Positions 8,704 to 17,142 of a stretch of 64,000 nucleotides of DNA are shown here, one piece after another. Position 1 is the first letter of the stretch; each line of letters opens with the position of its first letter. The DNA is taken from positions 1 through 64,000 of the forward strand of contig NZ_JBALOQ010000015.1 of the NCBI RefSeq assembly GCF_036962705.1, given 5' to 3'. Source of the stretch: Ferdinandcohnia sp036962705. GTDB lineage: Bacteria; Bacillota; Bacilli; Bacillales; Bacillaceae_L. The translations under genes and the position numbers were made by a program. The notes beneath the pieces were generated by a model. The model was given only the letters and a program-made list of their open reading frames with translations. It did not search any database and was not told where the DNA came from.

Positions 8704-9846
8704 TTAACTTACTTTTAATCCATTCTTGCTACTCTCGATATTTTTCGGAGAAGCAAACTTCCTACCGATAATTATGGATGGCTTTTCGACATAATTATAT
8801 AACAGTGTTGAAATGGCATAAGTAGTTACGAAAGTCACGATCCAAATCATCCAAATAGGCAGAGTTCCGGATAAGGTGTAAAGAAAAGTTAGTAACACTA
8901 CGAAATGAGTAAGATAAAAACTAAATGAAATTTTACCCATTTGTAATACAAATTTTGTTTTTAAGAATCCAATTAATGTTGCTGATGACAAAGATACACC
9001 TATGATAATTAATGCTCCTACGGCTGAAACCCAATCGTTAATTATTTTTATGTGAAGTATATTTACATTCGGCATAAACCAATAGGAGTAGGTGAGAAGT
9101 AATAGGCTAAATAAAACTAGAATAAATTTAGTATTCTTACTCAGTGATTGATACCAATCACTAAATGTATCTTTATACATTGCCAATAATGCCCCTAAGA
9201 TAAACAAAGATGCATAGTGTAGAGTAATAAACAGGTCAATATTTGATGCACCAGTTAATACACTTAAACCGAAACCGATAATCGACAGTGCAAATGCCCC
9301 AAAAATTGATTTCCATTTATAACGAATAATAAAAAACATAATAAAAGGAAACACTATTGAAATCCGCATTTCATGTACTAGAGACCAAATCGGTGGATTA
9401 AACACATGGGTATCATAATTACCTAAAAATAGTACATGTGAAAGAATAGATTCCCAACTAATATTTGACCACTGATTATTTATCCAATTACTTGCTTCTT
9501 TAATTTCTCCTTGATAAAAGATAAGATTCAATAATATTGATAGAAGCAAAACAATTATAAACGGGATGTATAATCGACAAAACCGTTTAATTAAAAAGGG
9601 TTTGTATCTTTGTGGTTTATAATAAAAAGCTAATGAAAGTACAAATCCGCTTAAAATAAAAAAGATAAGAACAGCTACATGTCCAGCCCATACAATGCTT
9701 AGAGGGCTATTTTTTAATAAACCTACAAACAAGTTACTGTCCTCAATTTCATTTGTAAAGATAGGTAAGATTAAAAACATATGATTAATAAAAACAATAA
9801 GAGCAGCAATACCTCTTATCGAGTCTAATTGCTCTAAACGATTCAT
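8704..9846 (-). CDS. Acyltransferase family 3 membrane protein (OafA-like)
   Basis: A 380-residue protein with about ten membrane helices. The opening LDSIRGIAALIVFINHMF contains the conserved Arg and His of acyltransferase-3 proteins, and IVWAGHVAVLIFFILSGFVL follows as usual. The family O-acetylates cell-surface sugars from the cytosolic acyl-CoA pool. ATG with gaggtga upstream. It stands alone, with a terminator at its end. No SGNH extension is present. A related but truncated acyltransferase piece lies at 12396-12653. Confidence 0.88.
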   Translation of the reverse strand: MNRLEQLDSIRGIAALIVFINHMFLILPIFTNEIEDSNLFVGLLKNSPLSIVWAGHVAVLIFFILSGFVLSLAFYYKPQRYKPFLIKRFCRLYIPFIIVLLLSILLNLIFYQGEIKEASNWINNQWSNISWESILSHVLFLGNYDTHVFNPPIWSLVHEMRISIVFPFIMFFIIRYKWKSIFGAFALSIIGFGLSVLTGASNIDLFITLHYASLFILGALLAMYKDTFSDWYQSLSKNTKFILVLFSLLLLTYSYWFMPNVNILHIKIINDWVSAVGALIIIGVSLSSATLIGFLKTKFVLQMGKISFSFYLTHFVVLLTFLYTLSGTLPIWMIWIVTFVTTYAISTLLYNYVEKPSIIIGRKFASPKNIESSKNGLKVS

Positions 9847-9978
9847 TTACTCACCTCAATTTTAATTTAACTATTATAGTTTATACTAATGAGTTAAATC
9901 AGCAAAGACACAATTAGACATTTTTTATCTTATATAATAGTAAATTTTTCTAACCTTATACCTAAATAAACAGCCGAA

Positions 9979-11185
9979 TTAACACTCTTGGATATTATCC
10001 ATTGGGAACGCAAAAGTATAGCCATTTTCCAAAGCCCATTTACATGCGTTATCAATCTTTGTTTTCATGCTTTCTTGATATAAGTATTGTTCATCAGTGA
10101 AAATACACTGAATGTTCTGTTGTCCTGCATACGTATTGTCTGTCTTACGTGATTCTAATACTGAAATGGGGTTAGAATGATTTTCAAGGCGAACGTCAGT
10201 ACGTACGAAATATAACTTTTCAACAGGATCATATAAATCATCACATTTCACCAAAGTATATCACGTTGCAAACTGTTTAAATAATAAACTACTGCCCTCG
10301 TATCATCGGCACTCAGAAAACCTTTTACTCCCACTCTTGCATCTCTCCACAATCTAACGGAATCAATATTCCCTGTGTAGTAGTGTATTCTCAGCATAAC
10401 ATCGATACAGTACGGTGATGCAAAGTTCTTAATTGCGTTCAGGAATAAATTGTAATGATTCAGCGCATCTGTTGAACTGATAGAATCTATCATACCTACT
10501 TGCCATTTCATAAGCATGAAATCCAAATCTGAACCAACTAGAAGCTTTTCTAAATTCATCCTTAAACTTGGTAGTCATTTGACTTAAATTCCAACTACCA
10601 TCCTTATTAAAACAATACAAAGAAAACACCGCACCATATTTATCGTGCATCGCCTTGAAAAATCCAAAGATAGGATGATCCCACACTGAATTGTAATTAC
10701 CTGTGCTTAATTCTTTCAACATCTCTATTACATCATCGGTTGATAAGTGCATATATTTAGGCTTGGATTCTGGATAGACTTTAACGGAATCATAAAATAC
10801 ATTTCGTGTATTATCTCTCCATGATACGCCTGCCATTATTGGTCTATCTTCGGGGAGAATATAGCACTGTTCAGGTTTTAAAACAAAAGTTGATGACAGG
10901 ACATTGTTAACAAACAATTGTATAGCTTGCCCTTGTCTTACGGCTTTCAATATGTCACCAGCTTTAGCGCCATAAAGTACACCACGTTCCATCCGTTTTC
11001 TTTGCTCCGATATTAGTTGATGCACTCTCTGCGGTTAATTCGTCAACCAATCGATTATGAGCTTCTTGTAATTCATCAGAAGGAGTCTTAAACTGTTCTT
11101 TTAATTGAGAGGCAGTATAGGTAGGAGAAGGGATGTCGGGCAAATCTGTAATTTTCTTTACAAAGTTGTTTATTTTGGTAAACAT
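9979..11185 (-). pseudogene. Broken phage-type gene with polysaccharide-deacetylase-like domain, three frameshifts
   Basis: Four overlapping minus-strand frames read as one protein with shifts near 11000, 10510 and 10255. The first piece (ATG 11185, gaggtg upstream) has LPDIPSPTYTASQLKEQF and NRLVDELTAESASTNIGA, the kind of segment found at the front of phage tail-associated proteins. The later pieces hold HLSTDDVIEMLKELS, HDKYGAVFSLYCF and FGFHAYE, then RLWRDARVGVKGFLSADD and FVRTDVRLEN, which resemble the NodB-fold deacetylase-like proteins of glycan clusters. An intact copy would be about 400 residues. The gene is almost certainly dead. It follows another broken phage gene directly. Confidence 0.6.
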
Positions 11186-11804
11186 CTATTTCACCTCGTT
11201 TTGTGTGTTCCACTTGATGCCTAATGAAGTCACACCTAAACTTTCGTCTAATTCGTTATTTTCGAGTCTAATTTGGAAGTGTGTTACCTTTTTTCTCTTT
11301 TAACTTTTTACTCATTTCTTGTTGTACATCTGAAGCTTTAAAAGAAAAACGAGTAAAATCAAAAATTAGGAAAATTAATTTATCCCCACGTTTTAGATCT
11401 ACAAAGCTTACATCTTTTCTATCTGTTCGAACATACAACTTACAAGATGTATGGTCACTTGGTTTTAATGAATAAAAGATACGATTTATAATTTTATATC
11501 GTTCAGGAACATTGAAATCTAACATTTTAGAACACCAATACGCATTAATAGGTTTTCCATCATCATTATAAGGTGTCAAATGCTCTGTCTTCTTGAATCG
11601 GTAGACCATCCTATCTTTTGAGCTACCAAAATACAAATAACCTTTAAACACCATGAATGATGAAGCGTGTATATTGTCGTAGATGTACCATTCTTTAATT
11701 TGGTAATCGTAGACATACACCTTGCCATTAAGCGCAAGCCAGTAACGCTTGTCATAGAGTAGTAATGAAAAAGTATTTTTGGATACAAAGGAAAAGATAA
11801 CTAC
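11186..11804 (-). pseudogene. 5'-truncated and frameshifted phage structural protein
   Basis: The minus-strand frame is open from 11804 (no start codon there) with YDKRYWLALNGKVYVYDYQ, a stretch like that in phage tail/virion proteins. It hits a stop at 11268, but shifting frame near 11278 continues as HFQIRLENNELDESLG to a TAG at 11186, which is the expected family carboxyl end. Thus at least one frameshift and loss of the front half. The next gene starts one base after its stop, the compact order of a phage late operon. Confidence 0.55.
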
Positions 11805-11865
11805 TTAATATAGGTATTTAGGCACTGTTCATTTTCGAATAGTGGGTTATGCTAGGATAAAAGGC

Positions 11866-11998
11866 ATAAATCGTACGAAAGGGCAAAGCCATTGAAAGGT
11901 GGCGGCGCAAAACTATAGGGGCTAAAATCCTAGGATGATGCCAGCCAGTTGCCGAATACAAGAACCTTCTACGATTTGTGAAATACCTTAGTAGGAGG
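11866..11998 (+). ncRNA. Cyclic-di-GMP-I (GEMM-I) riboswitch with RBS-sequestering platform
   Basis: Read by eye: gggcaaagcc (11881-11890), a GAAA tetraloop (11894-11897) between short arms, ggcgcaaaac (11904-), ggctaa, and the 3' signature gccagccagttgccgaa (11940-11956). This order matches the GEMM-I consensus, with gggcaa pairing to ttgcc. Outside the core, aaatcgta (11868-11875) can pair with tacgattt (11970-11977). The overlapping ccttctac (11965-11972) can instead pair with the ribosome-binding stretch gtaggagg (11991-11998), one G-U included. The two pairings exclude each other, so c-di-GMP binding should free the ribosome-binding site of the 35-residue gene at 12007 (inferred ON switch). 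Confidence 0.75.
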
Positions 11999-12006
11999 CA
12001 TTTTTT

Positions 12007-12114
12007 ATGTTGTTATTTATTTTGGGGCTAACCTTAGGTAGTATCGCTTCAGTGTTCATTATGAGCCTAATGGTAGTATCGAAGCGGGCAGATGAAATGT
12101 CAGAAGAAATTTAG
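12007..12114 (+). CDS. 35-residue single-helix membrane protein under the c-di-GMP riboswitch
   Basis: ATG 12007 follows taggagg at 8-9 bases. The product is one hydrophobic helix of about 24 residues (FILGLTLGSIASVFIMSLMV) and a charged tail SKRADEMSEEI. It resembles, by eye only, small phage membrane proteins of the DUF3789 kind. An intrinsic terminator starts directly after the stop, so this is the sole gene controlled by the riboswitch. Function unknown. Confidence 0.6.
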   Translation: MLLFILGLTLGSIASVFIMSLMVVSKRADEMSEEI

Positions 12115-12142
12115 AATCTAGGAAACATCCTTAGATTTTTTG
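12115..12142 (+). terminator. Terminator of the riboswitch-controlled gene
   Basis: aatctagg and ccttagatt form a stem with one bulge around aaacat, followed by six T. Confidence 0.65.
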
Positions 12143-12212
12143 GTAGATTATTACTCATTGGCACACTACTACAAGAAAGAAATAAGTACAATAATTGATT
12201 TAATGAAACATT

Positions 12213-12252
12213 AAAAGGGAAGCAAAAATATTCAAATGCTTCCCTTTTTTAA
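12213..12252. terminator. Bidirectional hairpin terminator
   Basis: Perfect 12-base arms aaaagggaagca (12213-12224) and tgcttccctttt (12237-12248), T-rich on both strands. Confidence 0.7.
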
Positions 12253-12380
12253 TTACTAAGAAGTAATTGATAAGTGAGAAATTGACGTTAGTTTTTCAGT
12301 GGCCTTGTTGAAAACTGGTACTTTATTAACATCTACTAAACCTAAATATTATTTGCAAGTACATGCAATCTAGCATGTAG

Positions 12381-12420
12381 AGCCGCCTTTCACAACTATA
12401 TGATTGGCGGCTTTTGTTTT
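12381..12420 (+). terminator. Hairpin terminator
   Basis: Arms agccgcc (12381-12387) and ggcggct (12406-12412) followed by tttgtttttg on the plus strand. It overlaps the end of the acyltransferase fragment on the other strand. A second small palindrome, acatgc/gcatgt, lies at 12361-12378. Confidence 0.5.
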
Positions 12421-12653
12421 TGTATAGATTGAATTCCTAAGAATAGTTTGGATGTTATTCGTGTGGTCTTGAATACTTGATGAATGATACTTGGAATGAT
12501 TATTGAGATTAAGATTATTAGCCAAATATCCCTTTTTGTATACTCTGCTAATACAGTTAATAAAAAAATATGTAAATACATAATGGTTAATGATGATTCA
12601 CCAATTCTGGATAGTATTTTATTAATAGCAATTTTGGATTCCAGTTGTGTCAT
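12396..12653 (-). pseudogene. Carboxy-terminal fragment of an acyltransferase-3 family protein
   Basis: Eighty-five residues with two hydrophobic helices. INKILSRIGESSLTIMYLHI is the last conserved segment of acyltransferase-3/fucose-O-acetylase-like proteins (glycine-serine turn, then M-Y-L-H). Full members are 330-380 residues, so three quarters is missing. The ATG at 12653 arises at the junction with unrelated sequence and has no good ribosome-binding site. Most likely a relic of a recombination event. Confidence 0.55.
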
Positions 12654-12835
12654 CGTGAATTACGTCACCTTTGACAAATTGACCATCATCGCACTTGAAA
12701 CTTTTAACATTAACGAAGTATTCAACTTTTTTCGCGTTCTGTGCGAAATAAGACAAAGACTATAGGAATTCTTGGTTGGTTTTTCCGTATTCTTCCGCCA
12801 AATCTTCCGATTCTACCAACTTGAATTGCTAGTTC
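12654..12835 (-). pseudogene. Possible phage-gene relic
   Basis: On the minus strand a frame with one TAG (12760-12762) reads LVESEDLAEEYGKTNQEFL, stop, then SLSYFAQNAKKVEYFVNV and KSFKCDDGQFVKGD. The text looks protein-like across the stop but there is no start and no recognised family. It abuts the acyltransferase fragment without a gap. Confidence 0.3.
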
Positions 12836-12888
12836 TAGTTTTCCATTCGTCAAATCGTTGGCGAGACCTTATATAGAGTATCTTGCTG

Positions 12889-13428
12889 CTATCTTAATTC
12901 TTTTTGAAAAACGATGAAATTGCAAGGGATAGCCAGCATCTCCGCCAACCTTGGGAACGAAGCATCTATGGTTTCTGTATGAATCGGTTGATAGCCGATA
13001 CGAGAATACCAGTTTCCCAAGATTACTTTGTCTGGGTGAGAACCTTCCTGAGGTACTAACAATTCAAGTTGCATTTTACGAAATTGTTCTTTTTGACACT
13101 TCTGTTCAGCAAAGCGGATTAGCTCTCGTCCAACGCCAGTCCCTTGGTATTTATCATCCACAGCTAGCATTCCGAATTCTCCCGTTTCTTTGTCAACCTG
13201 TCGAACACGGACACAACCAACAATTTGCCCCATTGATTGAGCTACGGCAATCTCACCGCTGTTCGTTAACTCTGCCACTTCCGCTGCTGTCGTACGGAAA
13301 GCACCAGGTATCCAAAGACTTCCCTCAGATGCCGCATATACACGGTTAACTATGTTCGCAATGTGCTCCATTTCCACTATATTTGTACTCTCGTTACAAG
13401 GTAACATTTGTATCTCGATTGACTGCAT
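12889..13428 (-). CDS. GNAT family N-acetyltransferase
   Basis: A 179-residue acetyl-CoA-dependent acyltransferase. Seen: AVAQSMGQIVGCVRV (strands 2-4), FGMLAVDDKYQGTGVGRELI with the acetyl-CoA pyrophosphate loop Q-x-x-G-x-G, and NWYSRIGYQPI near the end. ATG 13428 is preferred over a GTG eight codons earlier because atggaggt lies 11 bases ahead of it. Substrate unknown. Single gene, divergent from the operon at 13804. Confidence 0.88.
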   Translation of the reverse strand: MQSIEIQMLPCNESTNIVEMEHIANIVNRVYAASEGSLWIPGAFRTTAAEVAELTNSGEIAVAQSMGQIVGCVRVRQVDKETGEFGMLAVDDKYQGTGVGRELIRFAEQKCQKEQFRKMQLELLVPQEGSHPDKVILGNWYSRIGYQPIHTETIDASFPRLAEMLAIPCNFIVFQKELR

Positions 13429-13803
13429 AATAAGTCGATACCTCCATATCACTGTTCAACTAATGGAGCTTCAAGAAGCGGTACGGCATAACTAATACAT
13501 TAGTAATTACCTTTCTTCTTAACAAGATTCATAGTTGTATGTCTTTACATTCCTATCCTAACAATTATTTCAAATTCCCCTCACTTGTACAACGATTTAT
13601 TCCACGATTTTGGTCAATTTGAGGTACGTTCATTTTCATTTACAAGTATGATGCTTTCCCCTTTGCAATCCTTCGTCTGTTTTAGAGTGCACTTAGGGCC
13701 TGGGCCTATTATCCTATTAAGCCGGAATGACTGTCAATCATGTGTAATCTATATTAAAATATAGTTGGAAGATTATGAGAATGTATAGAAATGTGGTGAT
13801 GTT
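13429..13803. other. Divergent intergenic region, 375 bases
   Basis: Separates the GNAT gene from the radical-SAM/AAA+ operon. Apart from the promoter at 13727-13755 I recognise no feature in it. Confidence 0.5.
13727..13755 (+). promoter_or_regulatory. Candidate SigA promoter of the radical-SAM/AAA+ operon
   Basis: -35 atgact (13727-13732; four of six), 17-base spacer, -10 tatatt (13750-13755), 48 bases before the first start codon. Confidence 0.5.
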
Positions 13804-14436
13804 GTGTCCTCCATCCGTATATCGAGAATTGTGAAGGAAACGAAGGTGGAAGGTCCTGGGGTGCGTTACTGTATCTGGGTACAAGGATGCCCGATTCACT
13901 GCGAAGGTTGTTTTAATCCAAACACCTGGTCTTTTGATGGCGGAACTATCATGACGATTGAGGAAATTTTCCATGATATCGAAGGTGTATTGAAGAAAAA
14001 TCCAGAACTTGAAGGGGTTACCTTTTTAGGGGGAGAGCCTTTTAGCCAAGCCCATCCTCTTAGCATCCTCGCAAGTCGTGTGAAAGAATTGGGTCTATCC
14101 ATTGTGACATTTACAGGTTATGAGTATGAAAAAATAAAGAACGCTAATAATCCGGTTTGGAACGCTCTATTGGAGCAAACGGATTTATTAATCGATGGAC
14201 CGTATATTCAAAGTCAGCATGATCTCAGCCGGCCTTGGATTGGATCTAAAAATCAGCAATATCGGTTTTTAAGCGATTTCTATCAACATCTTGAACAATA
14301 TTTACAAACGATAAGCAATAAGCTAGAAATTCGAATCCATCCGAATGGTACGATTTCAGCAAATGGAATGGCAGAGCCTCTCGATTTGCAGATGCTTTAT
14401 CAGCTTGGATTCATAGGAACGAAGGTAGAACAGTGA
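13804..14436 (+). CDS. Radical SAM protein, NrdG-like activase family
   Basis: A 210-residue 4Fe-4S protein. The cluster motif is C29-P-I-H-C33-E-G-C36 (Cx3Cx2C), preceded by VEGPGVRYCIWVQG, and the SAM-binding GGEP motif appears as TFLGGEPFSQAHP. Length and order match activating enzymes of anaerobic ribonucleotide reductase (NrdG), but no class III reductase gene is nearby. GTG start with a weak gtggtgat site. First gene of a six-gene operon with an AAA+ ATPase and DUF2997/Ycf35-like proteins. I infer that it modifies or activates a partner encoded in the operon. The target is unknown. Confidence 0.85.
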   Translation: MSSIRISRIVKETKVEGPGVRYCIWVQGCPIHCEGCFNPNTWSFDGGTIMTIEEIFHDIEGVLKKNPELEGVTFLGGEPFSQAHPLSILASRVKELGLSIVTFTGYEYEKIKNANNPVWNALLEQTDLLIDGPYIQSQHDLSRPWIGSKNQQYRFLSDFYQHLEQYLQTISNKLEIRIHPNGTISANGMAEPLDLQMLYQLGFIGTKVEQ

Positions 14437-14490
14437 GGGATGTAGGAATCAAAAGTGAAATTTTATCCTGAAAATAAGGAGGTGGGAAAG

Positions 14491-15210
14491 GTGTTTAAGA
14501 GTCACGCAAACCGAGGAAAAGGCTGGGAATGGCTCCAAAGTTGGTGGATGATATTCGTGCTCGCGCCTTTTGGAGTATTGACCTTTTTTTCCTTTTTCTA
14601 TGTGGGCTTTAGGGTACGAAATGTAAAGTGGATATTATATGCGCTTATTTACCTTGGGGCTTTTATTTTTGCAATGACAAATACGGATAGTGGTATAGGG
14701 GCTTTGGTTGCCATTTCCTCATGGATAATAGCTATTGTCCATGTCATCCGAATCCGTTCTGTCTTTTTAATTCAATTAGAGGTCATAAAAGAGATGGAAC
14801 ATGAAAAGAATGAAAAGATTCGTGAAGAGGCAAAAAGGCGATTGGCGAAGAGGAAGGAATTCCAATCGGAGCAGCGAGTGAAACAAACTGCAGACAAAGA
14901 AGCAGAACCAAAAACGGCTCCAAAGATTGAGCCAGATACAAAAACACCCCCAATCCCTGAAGTTGAAAAAATGGATCTCAACACAGCAACCAAAGAGGAA
15001 ATTGCATCGATTCCTGCGATTGGCCTTATTTTAGCGAAACGAATCGTCGCAGTGCGTCAAGAGATCGGGGGATACCAATCGTTTGAACAATTTGTACAAA
15101 CAATCGGCATCAAGCAGCATACCGCTGAAAAAATCAAACACCGTGTGGAATTTTCCCAAACAGAAAAATCCGCACTTCCATATCAATCGGGAAGGCGCGT
15201 GGATTTCTAA
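14491..15210 (+). CDS. Membrane protein with ComEA-like helix-hairpin-helix and GRxVDF tail
   Basis: I choose GTG 14491 because aaggaggtg ends 6-8 bases before it; the GTG 12 codons earlier has a poorer site. The 239-residue product has three membrane helices (about residues 17-110), a basic coiled-coil stretch (EKIREEAKRRLAKRKEF), a proline-rich linker, then an HhH domain beginning MDLNTATKEEIASIPAIG, as in ComEA. The last residues are SGRRVDF. The AAA+ ATPase and the GYF-HhH protein of this operon end in GGRTIDF and RGRVIDF, so the tail appears shared. HhH folds usually bind DNA; here it may instead mediate assembly. Function unknown. Confidence 0.8.
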   Translation: MFKSHANRGKGWEWLQSWWMIFVLAPFGVLTFFSFFYVGFRVRNVKWILYALIYLGAFIFAMTNTDSGIGALVAISSWIIAIVHVIRIRSVFLIQLEVIKEMEHEKNEKIREEAKRRLAKRKEFQSEQRVKQTADKEAEPKTAPKIEPDTKTPPIPEVEKMDLNTATKEEIASIPAIGLILAKRIVAVRQEIGGYQSFEQFVQTIGIKQHTAEKIKHRVEFSQTEKSALPYQSGRRVDF

Positions 15211-15234
15211 CAAAAGTAAAGGCAGGTCACTGTA

Positions 15235-16917
15235 GTGAAAACTAGAAATCAATCGAAAACAAAAGAGATATTAGCCAATTTATTAAAAGCACGTTTTCCT
15301 TATTTATATATCCAAACGTGGGAAGAGGATCGGGTCTTATCGCTCATTCGTTCCGTCGCACATGATGTGGCGTTGATCAAAACAACAAGAGAAGTATTAA
15401 CCTGGAGAGTGACAACGGGAGTCGTTGATGGGAATGGTCAAGCAAAAAGTGATACAAAGGCGCCATTAAAAGCATTGGAATTTATTGAAAAATATGATCG
15501 GCCATGCATTGTGGTTTTACAGGATTTTCATGTGTACTTTGGCGGTCAGGGAAAACTTGCGGATTTTCAAGTGATTCGAAAATTAAGAGATATGCTAAAT
15601 TCTATCAAGCGTAGCGTTCACCCCATCAATGTCATTTTTACTTCTCCATTTTTATTACTACCCGAAGATTTACAAAAAGATATCACAATCGTGGATTTTG
15701 AGCTGCCAACGTTTGAGGAGATCATGAAAGTTCTTGATGAGATGATTTATGTCAATGAACAAAGTGGCAGAATTCAAATTTCCTTAACGGATGAAGAGAA
15801 GGAACGCTTAGCAAAAGCTGCACTAGGCTTAACACTTTCGGAAGCGGAAAATGCGTTTGCGCGGGCAATGGTCGAAGATGGAAATCTGGCTATTGATGAT
15901 CTAGAGGTTATTTTAGAAGAAAAAGAACAAATCATTAAAAAGTCAGGAATCTTGGAATTTATCACAAGTGAAGTAAGGATGGAAGACGTTGGCGGATTAG
16001 AAAATCTTAAACGCTGGCTATCCAAACGAAATAAATCCTGGTTGGACTCAGCAAGAAAGTATGGTCTTCCTGCACCAAAAGGGGTCCTTATTACTGGTGT
16101 GCCAGGGTGTGGTAAAAGTTTAATTAGTAAATCAATTAGCTCTATGTGGCAGCTTCCGCTGTTACGATTAGATATGGGAAGTATTTTTAGCGGGATTGTT
16201 GGCAGCAGTGAAGAAAATATGCGAAAGGCCATTAAAACGGCAGAAGCGATTTCTCCGTCGATTCTATGGATCGATGAGATTGAAAAAGGATTTAGCGGCA
16301 TCACGAGTGCAGGAGATAGTGGGACATCGTCACGCATTTTTGGGCAATTTTTGACCTGGATGCAAGAAAAAACGAGTCCGGTCTTTGTGATTGCGACCGC
16401 CAATAATATTTCTAGCCTTCCTCCTGAACTAATGCGAAAAGGCCGATTTGATGAAATCTTTTTCGCTGATCTCCCGACATTGCGTGAACGGAAGGAAATT
16501 TTAAAGGTCCATATGAAGAAACGCTTAATAAACCCTGATGTCATTGGAACTTTTGAATTAAATGATGAAGTGTTAGAGAGCTTGGCGATAAAATGTGAAG
16601 GTTTTGTGGGAGCGGAAATTGAACAGCTTGTCATTGATGCCCTTTTCGAAGCTTTTGCAGATGATCGCTCGATTATACTAAAGGATTTTGAGAGGGCGAT
16701 TGAAAACACAGTTCCATTGTCCGTGACCCAAGCAGAGCATATTCGAGCCATTCGTGATTGGGCAAATGTTCGTGCGGTAGCCGCAACTCCTAAAGAGGAC
16801 CGTGAAAACTATATCGGTGTTCCTGTGTTAGCTGCAACTGATGGTGGGGACAAAGCACCTGAACATACTCAAGATGATGTTCGGTTTAACCGAGGCGGAC
16901 GAACAATTGACTTTTAG
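15235..16917 (+). CDS. Ycf46-like AAA+ ATPase with GRxIDF tail
   Basis: A 560-residue cytosolic AAA+ protein. Residues 1-230 resemble the amino-terminal region of Ycf46 (KARFPYLYIQTWEEDRVL, VVLQDFHVYF). The ATPase core has Walker A GVPGCGKS near residue 288, Walker B ILWIDEIEKG near 343, and ANNISSLPPELMRKGRFDE with the arginine-finger region near 390. There is no zinc-protease domain, unlike FtsH. The last residues, GGRTIDF, match the tails of two other operon proteins. GTG start. Genomic pairing with DUF2997 and a Ycf35-like protein is the same association expected around cyanobacterial and plastid Ycf46/Ycf35. Substrate unknown. Confidence 0.88.
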   Translation: MKTRNQSKTKEILANLLKARFPYLYIQTWEEDRVLSLIRSVAHDVALIKTTREVLTWRVTTGVVDGNGQAKSDTKAPLKALEFIEKYDRPCIVVLQDFHVYFGGQGKLADFQVIRKLRDMLNSIKRSVHPINVIFTSPFLLLPEDLQKDITIVDFELPTFEEIMKVLDEMIYVNEQSGRIQISLTDEEKERLAKAALGLTLSEAENAFARAMVEDGNLAIDDLEVILEEKEQIIKKSGILEFITSEVRMEDVGGLENLKRWLSKRNKSWLDSARKYGLPAPKGVLITGVPGCGKSLISKSISSMWQLPLLRLDMGSIFSGIVGSSEENMRKAIKTAEAISPSILWIDEIEKGFSGITSAGDSGTSSRIFGQFLTWMQEKTSPVFVIATANNISSLPPELMRKGRFDEIFFADLPTLRERKEILKVHMKKRLINPDVIGTFELNDEVLESLAIKCEGFVGAEIEQLVIDALFEAFADDRSIILKDFERAIENTVPLSVTQAEHIRAIRDWANVRAVAATPKEDRENYIGVPVLAATDGGDKAPEHTQDDVRFNRGGRTIDF

Positions 16918-16929
16918 GGAGGTACCAAT

Positions 16930-17142
16930 TTGGAACAGAAAATTCAAGTGCGGATTTTCCCTGATGGCCGAATTGAAGCGGAGACCAAGGGGATTAAGGG
17001 CGAAAAATGTACGAATTATATTCAATTGATTGAAGAACTTCTTCGTGCTGAAACGGTGGAATCTACTTATACAGAGGAATTTTATGAAACAGAACAGGTT
17101 CGTATTCAACAAACGCAGCATAATAAGTTGGAGAATAAATGA
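16930..17142 (+). CDS. DUF2997 family protein
   Basis: A 70-residue protein whose first 45 residues, with KIQVRIFPDGRIEAETKG and GEKCTNYIQLIEELL, match the DUF2997 pattern. TTG start with agggaggt 6 bases upstream. Its stop overlaps the next start (ATGA), indicating translational coupling with the Ycf35-like protein. DUF2997 genes commonly sit beside DUF1257/Ycf35 genes; the fold is small and the role unknown. Confidence 0.82.
   Translation: MEQKIQVRIFPDGRIEAETKGIKGEKCTNYIQLIEELLRAETVESTYTEEFYETEQVRIQQTQHNKLENK

Noticed and set aside
7605..12835. Intact prophage
   Set aside because: No integrase, terminase, portal or lysis genes; only broken tail-type pieces remain.
15774..16751. A 325-codon open frame antisense to the AAA+ ATPase gene
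   Set aside because: It is the complement of a strongly conserved coding sequence, has serine-rich low-complexity text, and no ribosome-binding site or family motif.
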